Assembly (NCBI RefSeq): GCF_025917005.1
Contig: NZ_CP078091.1
Location: 3,224,001-3,288,000, forward strand
From: Porphyrobacter sp. ULC335
GTDB lineage: Bacteria > Pseudomonadota > Alphaproteobacteria > Sphingomonadales > Sphingomonadaceae
Direction: 5' to 3'
DNA length: 64,000 nucleotides
Each line of letters starts with the position of its first letter. The first letter of the stretch is position 1. Position numbers and translations under genes: made by a program. This document shows positions 35,299 through 43,354 of this stretch, in pieces. The notes under the pieces are model-generated. The model ran no database searches. It was given only the letters and a program-made list of their open reading frames with translations, and was not told where the DNA came from.

Positions 35299-36824
35299 AG
35301 CACGATCTCCGGCACGATATCGACCCGCCAGACCAGCCCCAGCCGTCCGGCGAGCAGCTTCAGATCCTTCTCGGTCGGGGCACCGAACAGCGCCTCGTGG
35401 CTCTGCGCGAGTTGCAGCACCAGCACGCCGTCTTCGACCAGCAGGCGGCTGACCTCCAGCGAGCGGGGTGACTGCGCGCCGAGCCTGCGGGCAAGCCGCA
35501 AGGCCAGACCCCAGCGCACCGCTTCCTCGATGGCCTCCTCGCTCGCCAGCGCGCGCACTTCGGCGGGCAGGTTCATCTGGTTGCCATTGGCGGAGATCGC
35601 CGCGGCGAGCATCGCCCGGCCCTTGCCGTCGATGCCGATCCAGCGCTTTTGCAGCGCCCAGTTGATCGCCTGCGGCAGACGGATGTTCGGCTCGATCTGC
35701 ATCGCGGCGAGCGCGAGCATGGTCGCTGCCAGCCGCAGCCGCTCCGACCCGTGTTCGCGCGCCGGTGCGGCGTCCAGCGTCCATGCGGCCATCCGGGTGC
35801 TCAGCGCAGGCTGCGTGCCGCGCTGGCTGGCGAACACCGCCACCCCGGCAATCAGCGGGTCCTGCGCCTTGCTGTGCGCGGGCAGCCGATCATAGAGCAG
35901 CCCTTCGCGCAGGCCCCAGGAGGAGAACACCACCTTTTCGGGTGCCAGCCGCGCCAGAAGCGCCTGCAACAACACCGCGGCGTCAGGCAGCTTTTCGGCG
36001 CGCATCGAGGATATCCGCTCGCGCCCTTTCAAGGCGTCGCTCTCGCTTCCGGCAAGCGCCAAGGCGAGGTCTTGCGCGGCCACGGCATCAATCTCGAACC
36101 CGTGCGGATCGCTCAACGGGTAGCCGCGCGCCGCCATCGCATAGACCGCCATGGCCCGCCACGTGCCGCCCACAAGGTAGAGCGCGCCATTGGCGTCCGG
36201 CGTGTTGGCCGACAGATCCCACCCGCCCTTGCGGATCGCCTTGTCGAGGCTTTTGCGCATCTCCGCCCGGCCGCCCTTGCGGTGTTCGGGCAGGCGCAGC
36301 GTACCGAGCGGGAGCGTGCTCGCACCCTCGGTCTGGCCCTTCGCCACGCGCACAAGTTCGAGGCTGCCCCCGCCAAGGTCGGCCACGATCCCGCGCGCTT
36401 CGGGGAAAGCGCCGATCACGCCGTATGCGCTCAGCAGCGCCTCTTCCTCGCCCGAGATCACCCGGGGTTTGAGGCCGATGGCGCGCAAGGCTTCGACGAA
36501 TTCCGGGCCGTTGGCGGCATCACGCACCGCAGCCGTCGCCACGGTCTCGACATCCTTGATACCGAGATCGGTGAGCAGCAGGGCAAAGCGCTTCAACCCG
36601 CGCAGCGCCAGCGCCATCGCCTCGTCCGCCAGCCTGCCGGTTGCGGCAATCTCGCGCCCCAGCTTGGCGGTGACCTTCTCGTTGAGCAGCACGGTCGGCG
36701 CGCGCATCGTGCCGCCATAGACGACCAGACGCACCGTGTTCGACCCGATGTCGATGATCGCGCGTTCGGCGCTGCCACCGCTGAAGGTGCCTTCGCGCGC
36801 CTCGCGGCGCCGCCGCCAGATCAT
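35295..36824 (-). CDS. ppx: Exopolyphosphatase (Ppx/GppA family)
   Basis: A 509-residue phosphatase of the ASKHA fold that degrades polyphosphate and/or pppGpp. The phosphate-1 loop AIIDIGSNTVRLVVY, the catalytic-Glu region ISGEEEALLSAYGV, the phosphate-2 loop IVADLGGGSLEL and the adenosine-type loop YLVGGTWRA are present, then an all-helical HD-like C-terminal domain from about residue 310. It overlaps the ppk gene by 4 bases and is transcribed after it, so synthesis and breakdown of polyphosphate are co-expressed. No regulatory site is seen directly upstream of the pair. Confidence 0.9.
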   Translation of the reverse strand: MIWRRRREAREGTFSGGSAERAIIDIGSNTVRLVVYGGTMRAPTVLLNEKVTAKLGREIAATGRLADEAMALALRGLKRFALLLTDLGIKDVETVATAAVRDAANGPEFVEALRAIGLKPRVISGEEEALLSAYGVIGAFPEARGIVADLGGGSLELVRVAKGQTEGASTLPLGTLRLPEHRKGGRAEMRKSLDKAIRKGGWDLSANTPDANGALYLVGGTWRAMAVYAMAARGYPLSDPHGFEIDAVAAQDLALALAGSESDALKGRERISSMRAEKLPDAAVLLQALLARLAPEKVVFSSWGLREGLLYDRLPAHSKAQDPLIAGVAVFASQRGTQPALSTRMAAWTLDAAPAREHGSERLRLAATMLALAAMQIEPNIRLPQAINWALQKRWIGIDGKGRAMLAAAISANGNQMNLPAEVRALASEEAIEEAVRWGLALRLARRLGAQSPRSLEVSRLLVEDGVLVLQLAQSHEALFGAPTEKDLKLLAGRLGLVWRVDIVPEIVL

Positions 36825-39025
36825 GCCGCCGCTCCCCGGCGCAGCGAAAGCTTGGGAACCGCGCCCGCTTCAAGCGCGCCGCCGCGACCCGAGAGCGACG
36901 GGTTGGTCATGAAATAGCGGTGGCAGTTGAACGGCTTGGCCCCATCCGCGCCCACTTCGACCCGCGTGTAGCTTCCATCGGGATGCAGCCACCAGCTCTG
37001 CTCGCTGTCGAGCATATTGGCGAGCAGCACCTGCTGGAGCACCTGATCATGCACCGTCCGGTTGAGGATGGGGATCAGCGCTTCGACCCGGCGGTCGAGA
37101 TTGCGGCTCATCATGTCGGCCGAGGCAATGAACACCGCCGCGTGGGCGCTGGGCAGCGGGTGGCCGTTGGCAAAGGCATAGATGCGGCTGTGTTCAAGGA
37201 AGCGGCCGATGATCGATTTGACCCGGATATTCTCCGACAGGCCGACAATGCCCGGACGCAGACAGCAAATGCCGCGCACCACCAGTTCGACCTGCACGCC
37301 GGCACTGCTCGCCGCATAGAGCCGGTCGATGATGCCTTCATCGGTCAGCTGGTTGCACTTGAACCAGATCGCCGCAGGCTTGCCGGCCTGCGCATGGGCA
37401 ATTTCGATATCGATGCGCCGGTAGATCTCCTCGCGCAGATCGATCGGGGCGATGTGGATGCGTTCCAGGCTGTGCGGCTCGACATAGCCGGTGACGAAAT
37501 TGAACATCTTGGCGACATCGCGCCCCAGCTTGGGATCGGCGGTGAAGAAGCTGAGATCGGTGTAAACCCGCGCGGTGACGGGATGGTAATTCCCGGTGCC
37601 GAGGTGGCAATAGGTGCGGAAAGTATCGCCTTCGCGCCGCACCACCATCGCCACCTTGGCGTGGGTCTTCCAGTCGGTGAAGCCATAGATCACCTGCACG
37701 CCCGCGCGTTCCAGCTTGCCTGCCCAATGCAGGTTCTGCTCCTCGTCAAAGCGCGCCTTCAACTCGACCACGGCGGTCACCGATTTGCCGGCCTCAGCCG
37801 CCTCGATCAGCGCGTTGATGACAGCCGATTGCGAGCCTGCGCGGTAGAGCGTCTGCTTGATCGCCACCACATCGGGATCGGCCGCCGCCTGCCGGATGAA
37901 ATCGACCACCACCTCGAAGCTTTCATAGGGGTGGTGGATGATGATGTCCTTCTCGCGGATCGCGGAGAAGGCATCGCCGTCATGCTCGCGGATGCGCTCG
38001 GGAAAGCGCGGCGAGTAGGCATCGAACTTCAGATCGGGCCGGTCTTCGCGGACGATTTCGGCCAGCCCGTCAACGCCCACCATGCCATCCGTCTTGATGA
38101 CCGCCGCCTCGTTGATGCCAAGCTGGTCGAGCAGCAGAGCCTCTGCCGTCGGATCGAAATCCTCCTCGATCTCGAGCTGGATGACCTGCCCGCGCCGCCG
38201 CCGCTGGATCGCAGAGCGGAAGGTGCGCACCAGATCCTCGGCCTCTTCCTCGATCTCGATATCGCTGTCGCGCAACACGCGGAACAACCCGTCGCCCTGA
38301 ATGGTGAAGCCGGGGAACAGCTCCGCAGCATAGCGCTGGATGAGCCGCGCGATGGAGATGTAGAGCGCGCCGTTCTCCCCCGTCACAGTGTCCGGCACGC
38401 GCACGAAACGGGGCAGCGCGCTGGGGATCAGCACCATCTCGGTCAGCTGCTCGCGGGTGGCATCGCGGGTCAGCGTGAACAGCAGGCCCATGCCCTCGTT
38501 CTGGACGAAGGGGAACGGGTGCGCCGGATCGAGCGCCTGCGGCGTGATGATCGGGAGGATTTCATTGAGGAAGAAGCTCTTGAGCCACTTGTGCGCGGCC
38601 GGGCTGACGCGTTCCTCGTCAGCGACGTGAATGTCGGCCTCGGCAAGGCCGCTGCGCACCGTGCGCCAGATCGTCTGCTGCATCGCGCTCAGTTCGGCCA
38701 GCTTGGCACGGATCGCTGCGAGCTGCTGCGAGGGGCTGCGCCCGTCGATCGAGGGGGTATCCAGCCCGCGCTGCACCTGCCCGACCAGCCCGGCGACGCG
38801 GATCATCATGAATTCGTCGAGATTGCTGCCGGAGATCGACAGGAACCGCAGCCGTTCGAGCAGCGGATAGGCCGCGTTGCAAGCCTCGGCCAGCACGCGC
38901 TGGTTGAATTGCAGCCACGAAAGTTCGCGGTTGAAATAGGGGGATTCGTCGGCGGCAAGTTCTGTCATGTGTACAGCGCCCGCGTGCGCAGGCGTTGGTT
39001 CGCTACCAATCGGTGACGTGCTCAT
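36821..39025 (-). CDS. ppk1: Polyphosphate kinase 1
   Basis: A 734-residue PPK1, which moves the gamma phosphate of ATP onto polyphosphate. Domains in order: N domain (YFNRELSWLQFNQRVLAEA), H domain, then two phospholipase-D-like C domains. The autophosphorylated His is in WKTHAKVAMVVRRE and the second active-site His in LEHSRIYAFANG; YCHLGTGNYHPVTARVYTDLSFFT is a hallmark segment. Full length for the family. The ATG at 39025 follows AGGAAAG; longer (39055) and shorter (38968) starts are less well supported. First gene of ppk-ppx. No Pho box was found in the 167 bases upstream. Confidence 0.93.
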   Translation of the reverse strand: MSTSPIGSEPTPAHAGAVHMTELAADESPYFNRELSWLQFNQRVLAEACNAAYPLLERLRFLSISGSNLDEFMMIRVAGLVGQVQRGLDTPSIDGRSPSQQLAAIRAKLAELSAMQQTIWRTVRSGLAEADIHVADEERVSPAAHKWLKSFFLNEILPIITPQALDPAHPFPFVQNEGMGLLFTLTRDATREQLTEMVLIPSALPRFVRVPDTVTGENGALYISIARLIQRYAAELFPGFTIQGDGLFRVLRDSDIEIEEEAEDLVRTFRSAIQRRRRGQVIQLEIEEDFDPTAEALLLDQLGINEAAVIKTDGMVGVDGLAEIVREDRPDLKFDAYSPRFPERIREHDGDAFSAIREKDIIIHHPYESFEVVVDFIRQAAADPDVVAIKQTLYRAGSQSAVINALIEAAEAGKSVTAVVELKARFDEEQNLHWAGKLERAGVQVIYGFTDWKTHAKVAMVVRREGDTFRTYCHLGTGNYHPVTARVYTDLSFFTADPKLGRDVAKMFNFVTGYVEPHSLERIHIAPIDLREEIYRRIDIEIAHAQAGKPAAIWFKCNQLTDEGIIDRLYAASSAGVQVELVVRGICCLRPGIVGLSENIRVKSIIGRFLEHSRIYAFANGHPLPSAHAAVFIASADMMSRNLDRRVEALIPILNRTVHDQVLQQVLLANMLDSEQSWWLHPDGSYTRVEVGADGAKPFNCHRYFMTNPSLSGRGGALEAGAVPKLSLRRGAAA

Positions 39026-39192
39026 CGCTTTCCTGTTCCGCCTCGCGCCCGACATGTCGGTGCAGCGCCCTTATCAGAGCCATGTTCGCTTGCTGGCGTG
39101 GTGTAAATCAGGAAGTTGGGCTTGTCACACCAATGTCGTTCTTGCTGCGCGCGCCTTCGATGGTCCGTGCCGTGCATCGGCGCGGCCGCGCA

Positions 39193-40200
39193 TCAGACCA
39201 GCGAAGCGCTCTCGGCAATCTGGGTGATGCCGCGCTTGCCATTGGCGTCGCGGCCCAGCTGCACGATCACGTCGATCACGCTCGCGGCATAGGCGATGGT
39301 GTCCGACCGGGTCAGGCCGATGCCGGTCTGCATCACCATCAGCGAAAGCTGTTCAAGCGCGCCGCGCAGGGAGTTGGCGTGGATGGTCGAAAAGCTGCCC
39401 GGATGCCCGGTGTTGATCGCACGCAGGAAGCTGACGCTTTCCGCGCCGCGCAATTCGCCCAGCACGATGCGATCCGGACGCAGGCGCAGGGCAGCTTGCA
39501 GCAGTTCATTGGCGGTGACCTTGGCCTCTCCCAGCTCGCCCTTAACCGCCACAAGGCCGACCGCGTTTTCGCCCGGGAACTTCAGTTCGGGCGTATCCTC
39601 GACCAGCACCACACGCTCCTGCGGCGGGATCTCGCCGAGCATGGCGTTGAGGAAGGTCGTCTTGCCGGTGCTGGTGCCGCCCGAAATCAGGATGGTGCGC
39701 CGCGCGCGGATTGCGGCGCGCAAGTAGGCGATGGGCTCGGCCTGCGGATCGGGGAGGACGACATGCCCCTCGCCCACCAGCGGGCCGGTGTCATAGGCGT
39801 CGAGCGGGAGGTCTAACCGGCGGTGGCGGCGGATCGCCATCACCCAATGCTTGCGGCTGGCGGGCGGTCCGCAGAACTGCACGCGCGCGCCATCAGGCAA
39901 AGTTGCGCCGAGCAAGGGATGCTCGCGGTTGATCCCTTGATGCGAAACGCGCGCCACCTGTTCGGCAAGGCGCTGCACGAGCCGGTCATCAATCTCGGGC
40001 GTGGCGATGCGCTGCATTCCGGGGCTGGCGGCATCCTCGATCCACACTTCGCCCGGGCCGTTGACCATGATTTCGGTCACGGTGTCACGGTCGAGCCAGC
40101 GGCGGAAGGGCGCAAGGTACGCGTCGAGATAGACGCTGCGCTCTGCGGACAGAGGCACAGCCCCTTCCCCTTCGCCAAGCCGGTGGATGTCCGCGCTCAC
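39193..40200 (-). CDS. virB11: VirB11 T4SS ATPase
   Basis: A 335-residue cytoplasmic hexameric ATPase of type IV secretion. The N-terminal domain (ITEIMVNGPGEVWIED) is followed by Walker A GGTSTGKTTFLNA, the Asp box VLVEDTPEL, a Walker-B-like RPDRIVLGELRGAE and the His box GHPGSFSTIHANS. The start is GTG at 40200, 6 bases after the virB10 stop. Last gene of the operon; it would power substrate transfer or pilus assembly together with VirB4. Could be named trbB, but gene order is VirB-like. Confidence 0.92.
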   Translation of the reverse strand: MSADIHRLGEGEGAVPLSAERSVYLDAYLAPFRRWLDRDTVTEIMVNGPGEVWIEDAASPGMQRIATPEIDDRLVQRLAEQVARVSHQGINREHPLLGATLPDGARVQFCGPPASRKHWVMAIRRHRRLDLPLDAYDTGPLVGEGHVVLPDPQAEPIAYLRAAIRARRTILISGGTSTGKTTFLNAMLGEIPPQERVVLVEDTPELKFPGENAVGLVAVKGELGEAKVTANELLQAALRLRPDRIVLGELRGAESVSFLRAINTGHPGSFSTIHANSLRGALEQLSLMVMQTGIGLTRSDTIAYAASVIDVIVQLGRDANGKRGITQIAESASLV

Positions 40201-40206
40201 CGCCCG

Positions 40207-41343
40207 TCAGCCGACTGCGCTGAAGTCGAGATCGCGCGCTGTGAAGACGCGGATCGGCTCGCCCATGCGCACGCGGATGGTGGGGCTGATCTGGCCCTGC
40301 GATTGCACCGCCGAATTGGCCGCACCCTGCGCCCCGCCCGCCACGATCACGCCGCCGACACCGCCGGTCGCCAGCGCGCCGAGGCCGCCGACGACCGAGA
40401 GCAGCAGGCCCGAACCGAAGCGTTTGAAGAAGTGGCTGTTGACGTCACCCTCCAACCCCGTCGCCCCGTCAAAACCGACCGCGGGCGAGGCAAGGTTGAC
40501 CGATACGCCATCGGGCCGGATCAGCCGCGTCCAGATCACATAGGCACGGCGTTGGCCCTGCTGCACGCCCGCCTGATACTGCCCGATCAGGCGCGAGGAG
40601 CGCGGGATCAGCACGCGCTTGCCATCGAAGCTGCGCACGTCCTGGCTCACCACGGCGCGGACATAGCCCGGCACATCGGTGTTGATCGCGGTTTCGAGGA
40701 TCGCGGGGATCAGCGTGCCCTCGGTCACGGTGGTCGAGGGATTGGTCATCGCGCGGGCCTGCGCGGGCGCGCCGCCAACCCCGCCAACGCGGCTGGCAAA
40801 TGCCGAAGCGCCGCCCGCTCCCGCGACTTCGGCGCCGGGCGTGCCGGGCGGCACACCGATGGGCGCCTCGGCACCGCGAATGCTGCGCGCCGAGCTGGCA
40901 TCGAAGACCAGTTGCGGGCTGGCATAGGGATTGATCGCCGCGCCGGGGCTCATGGCCGGGTTGCCGGAATAGATCGGCATGGGCGCAGGATCGACCGGCG
41001 GCACCACCGGCACCGCGCCGGGCACCGTCGCCGGATCGACCGGCTGCACCACCACGGGCGCGGCGGCGGCTTGCGGCGGGGCGACGGCGGTGTTGCCGAT
41101 GCCCTGCGGATCGGGCGTGCGCGCGGCGTTCATCGCCCAGAACGTCACCGCGCCCAGCAGGCCGACCACCGCCACGCCGGCAGCGAGGCCCAGCCCGTCA
41201 CCCTTGGCCTTGCGGTCGGTAACCGCCGGAAAGGCCGCACGGCTCGCCAGATCAATGATTTCAGCGGACTCGCGCTCGCGCGGATCGCCCTCGGCAGAAC
41301 TGCCCTCGCCCTTCTTCGGCGGCAAACGCATGGCCAGACGCAT
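40207..41343 (-). CDS. virB10: VirB10 T4SS scaffold protein
   Basis: A 378-residue protein spanning both membranes: a short cytoplasmic part, one transmembrane helix (LGLAAGVAVVGLLGAVTFWAM), a Pro/Ala-rich periplasmic stretch (about 65-120) and the conserved C-terminal beta-barrel domain (GTLIPAILETAINTDVPGYVRAVVSQDVRSFDGKRVLIPRSSRLIGQYQ...IRVRMGEPIRVFTARDLDF). With VirB9 it forms the core channel. The ATG overlaps the virB9 stop (TGATG). A longer open frame reaches 41574 but that part is virB9 coding in another frame. Confidence 0.92.
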   Translation of the reverse strand: MRLAMRLPPKKGEGSSAEGDPRERESAEIIDLASRAAFPAVTDRKAKGDGLGLAAGVAVVGLLGAVTFWAMNAARTPDPQGIGNTAVAPPQAAAAPVVVQPVDPATVPGAVPVVPPVDPAPMPIYSGNPAMSPGAAINPYASPQLVFDASSARSIRGAEAPIGVPPGTPGAEVAGAGGASAFASRVGGVGGAPAQARAMTNPSTTVTEGTLIPAILETAINTDVPGYVRAVVSQDVRSFDGKRVLIPRSSRLIGQYQAGVQQGQRRAYVIWTRLIRPDGVSVNLASPAVGFDGATGLEGDVNSHFFKRFGSGLLLSVVGGLGALATGGVGGVIVAGGAQGAANSAVQSQGQISPTIRVRMGEPIRVFTARDLDFSAVG

Positions 41344-42155
41344 CAGTTGGACTCCCTTGCAGGCTTGGCAATATCGAGCCCCGCGCTGCGCGCGGCAGGC
41401 TTCATCGGGCCGGTGTTGGTGAGCGTCGCAGTCTCGCGGCCGGAGCGCAGGATGATCTGCGCGGGCACCCCGTCGACCACCACGGTATCGCCGCGCACGG
41501 TGTAATTGACCGGGCCTTCGTCGCCATCCTCGTTGGTCACCAGAATGGCTGGAATGGAAATGCCCTGTGGCCATGTCAGGAACACCGCATCGCCATCATC
41601 AAAGGCCCGCGTGGGGAGCAAGGCGGGCGTTCCGGCGGTGGCCCAGGCATAGTTGATCTGCGCGGGATCGTTGACCGCATAGGGGTCAGACGCGGCAGCC
41701 ATCTCGACCGGATCGGCGGCGGCACGCAGGGCCTGCGCCTCGGCCTCGGCGATCGCCGCGAGCCGCGCTTCCTCGGCCGCCTTTTCCAGCTCGGGATAGC
41801 GGAATTGCAGCACGTAAAGCGCTGAATTTCTTGGCGACGCCACCAGTTCGAACAGGTAGGTGCGCTTGTCCGTCACCACCGTCATGTTGGTGCGCGCTGC
41901 CGGATCGAGCGGCTTCACGAACAGGATCGTCTGCGCCTTGTTCGGCTGCACTTGCCATGCGGCGGAATCGCCGATCGCGACATTCTCGATCACTTCGTCG
42001 GGGGCGAACTTGATGGTGGTCTGGACCTTCACCTTGCCATCGATCCGGACCACGGCGTTCTCGTCAAACACGAGCGTTTGCAGGCGGTTATCCTGCGCGG
42101 CGGCGGGAGCCGAAAGCGCAAGGGCAAGCGCGGCGAGCATCACGGCGCGGGTCAT
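41343..42155 (-). CDS. virB9: VirB9 T4SS outer-membrane-complex protein
   Basis: A 270-residue secreted protein with signal peptide (residues 1-20, ending SAPAAAQ). The N-terminal domain shows TTIKFAPDEVIENVAIGDSAAWQVQPNKAQTILFVKPL and TNMTVVTDKRTYLFEL, the C-terminal part FLTWPQGISIPAILVTNEDGDEGPVNYTVRGDTVVVDGVPAQIILRSG; both are VirB9 hallmarks. Normally VirB9 pairs with the small lipoprotein VirB7, for which no gene is seen here. It overlaps the virB6 stop by 4 bases and the virB10 start by one. Confidence 0.92.
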   Translation of the reverse strand: MTRAVMLAALALALSAPAAAQDNRLQTLVFDENAVVRIDGKVKVQTTIKFAPDEVIENVAIGDSAAWQVQPNKAQTILFVKPLDPAARTNMTVVTDKRTYLFELVASPRNSALYVLQFRYPELEKAAEEARLAAIAEAEAQALRAAADPVEMAAASDPYAVNDPAQINYAWATAGTPALLPTRAFDDGDAVFLTWPQGISIPAILVTNEDGDEGPVNYTVRGDTVVVDGVPAQIILRSGRETATLTNTGPMKPAARSAGLDIAKPARESN

Positions 42156-43354
42156 TGATAGGTCTCCGGAGGGGGGGCTTTGGGCGCAGGTGCCGGCTTG
42201 GCAGAGGAGGCGGTGCGGAAGCGGTTGCCGATCCCGCGGGTGCGCGATGCGGCGGCGTTCAGCGCGGTCACCTGCCCGCCCCCGCCGCCGGTCGCATAGA
42301 CGCGGGTTTCACGTGAAACACTGCCCGCAGGCCCCGTGTCATTGGCGGCAAGAGCGGGCTGGAGAGGGGCTACATCGACCCTGCGGGGGGTCAAACCCGG
42401 GTTGGGCGGCGCCACGTTGGTGTTGCGCGGCGCGGTCTGCGCCGGTTGCGGCACTGCCACGGGGCGCGGTCCATCCGACGCCCGCTCGCGGTCGCGCTTG
42501 TCCGGCACCAGCCCGAACACCTGCCAACCTGCCACCATGGTCGAGCCGACCTTCAGTGACAGGATCATCAGCGCCATGTGCACCGCGCCGACGAGGAAGA
42601 ACGCCATCGCCGCGTTCTGGTCGATCTGCCCCGGCACCGCCACCAGCGCCGAGAGGATCGGCACCGACAATTCGAGCATGATCGATCCGCCCAGTACCGC
42701 CAGCAGCGGCGCAATCGCGAGCATCACCAGCCCCTTGAGCCAGCCGGTGAACAGACCGCGCGTGCTTTCGAACAGCGCCAGCACCACGAAGATCGGCCCA
42801 ACCGCCAGCAGCAGCGCCAGCGCGATCCGTGCCGTCACCAGCAGGCCGACCGTGCCAAGCAGCAGCAGCATCGCGCCGAACCACATCATCCCGCGCGGCG
42901 AGAAGGCGCTGATATCCTTGGTATCCCCGCTCGCCTGCTGGACCGCCTGAAACACCACATCCAGCTTCTGCGCGAACACCATCGTCGCATTTTCGCCCTG
43001 TGTGCCGGTAAGGATGCCCGCGATCTGGTCCGGCCCGCCGATGAACACATTGTAGAAGATGGTCGAGAACGCGACGAAGCTGGTGGCAAAGGTCAGCACC
43101 AGTCCCAGCGTCATCATCTTCGGCAGCAGCGCGCGCACCGACAGGTTCGACCGGCCGAGCATCAGCGAAATGCCGAAGAAGCCGACATAAAGCCCCAGCA
43201 CGATCGTCAAGGCGACGGCGAGCTGGCCTTCGGTCCCGAACAGGCGGTTGAAGGCCTGCTCGCTGACATTTGCGGCAATGCAATCCACCGCGGTCAGCGC
43301 GGAGGACACGCCGGTGCCCATCGCCTGGGCTGCGGCGTCGCAGGCGGCGCTCAT
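42152..43354 (-). CDS. virB6: VirB6/TrbL inner-membrane channel protein
   Basis: A 400-residue polytopic protein with about six to seven hydrophobic segments between residues 35 and 275 (for example LAVALTIVLGLYVGFFGISLML, GMMWFGAMLLLLGTVGLLVTARIALALLLAVGPIFVVLALF), then a Pro/Arg-rich cytoplasmic tail of about 120 residues. The segment ALALLLAVGPIFVVLALF is characteristic of VirB6. The ATG at 43354 overlaps the virB4 stop (ATGA); a slightly longer start at 43369 is possible. The tail coding region holds the parS-like palindrome listed separately, which dictates the codons for VSRET. Confidence 0.9.
   Translation of the reverse strand: MSAACDAAAQAMGTGVSSALTAVDCIAANVSEQAFNRLFGTEGQLAVALTIVLGLYVGFFGISLMLGRSNLSVRALLPKMMTLGLVLTFATSFVAFSTIFYNVFIGGPDQIAGILTGTQGENATMVFAQKLDVVFQAVQQASGDTKDISAFSPRGMMWFGAMLLLLGTVGLLVTARIALALLLAVGPIFVVLALFESTRGLFTGWLKGLVMLAIAPLLAVLGGSIMLELSVPILSALVAVPGQIDQNAAMAFFLVGAVHMALMILSLKVGSTMVAGWQVFGLVPDKRDRERASDGPRPVAVPQPAQTAPRNTNVAPPNPGLTPRRVDVAPLQPALAANDTGPAGSVSRETRVYATGGGGGQVTALNAAASRTRGIGNRFRTASSAKPAPAPKAPPPETYQ
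42305..42320. promoter_or_regulatory. parS-like ParB-binding palindrome inside virB6
   Basis: The 14-base perfect palindrome GTTTCACGTGAAAC occupies 42306-42319. With flanking bases it agrees with the widely conserved chromosomal parS consensus TGTTTCACGTGAAACA at 15 of 16 positions. It lies in the sequence encoding the unstructured tail of VirB6, around residue 347. ParB binding is inferred from the motif only; parA and parB are not in this window. Confidence 0.7.

Noticed and set aside
39101-39140. Pho-like half-sites upstream of ppk
   Set aside because: Only one unit resembles CTGTCAY, and it is in the wrong orientation for ppk.
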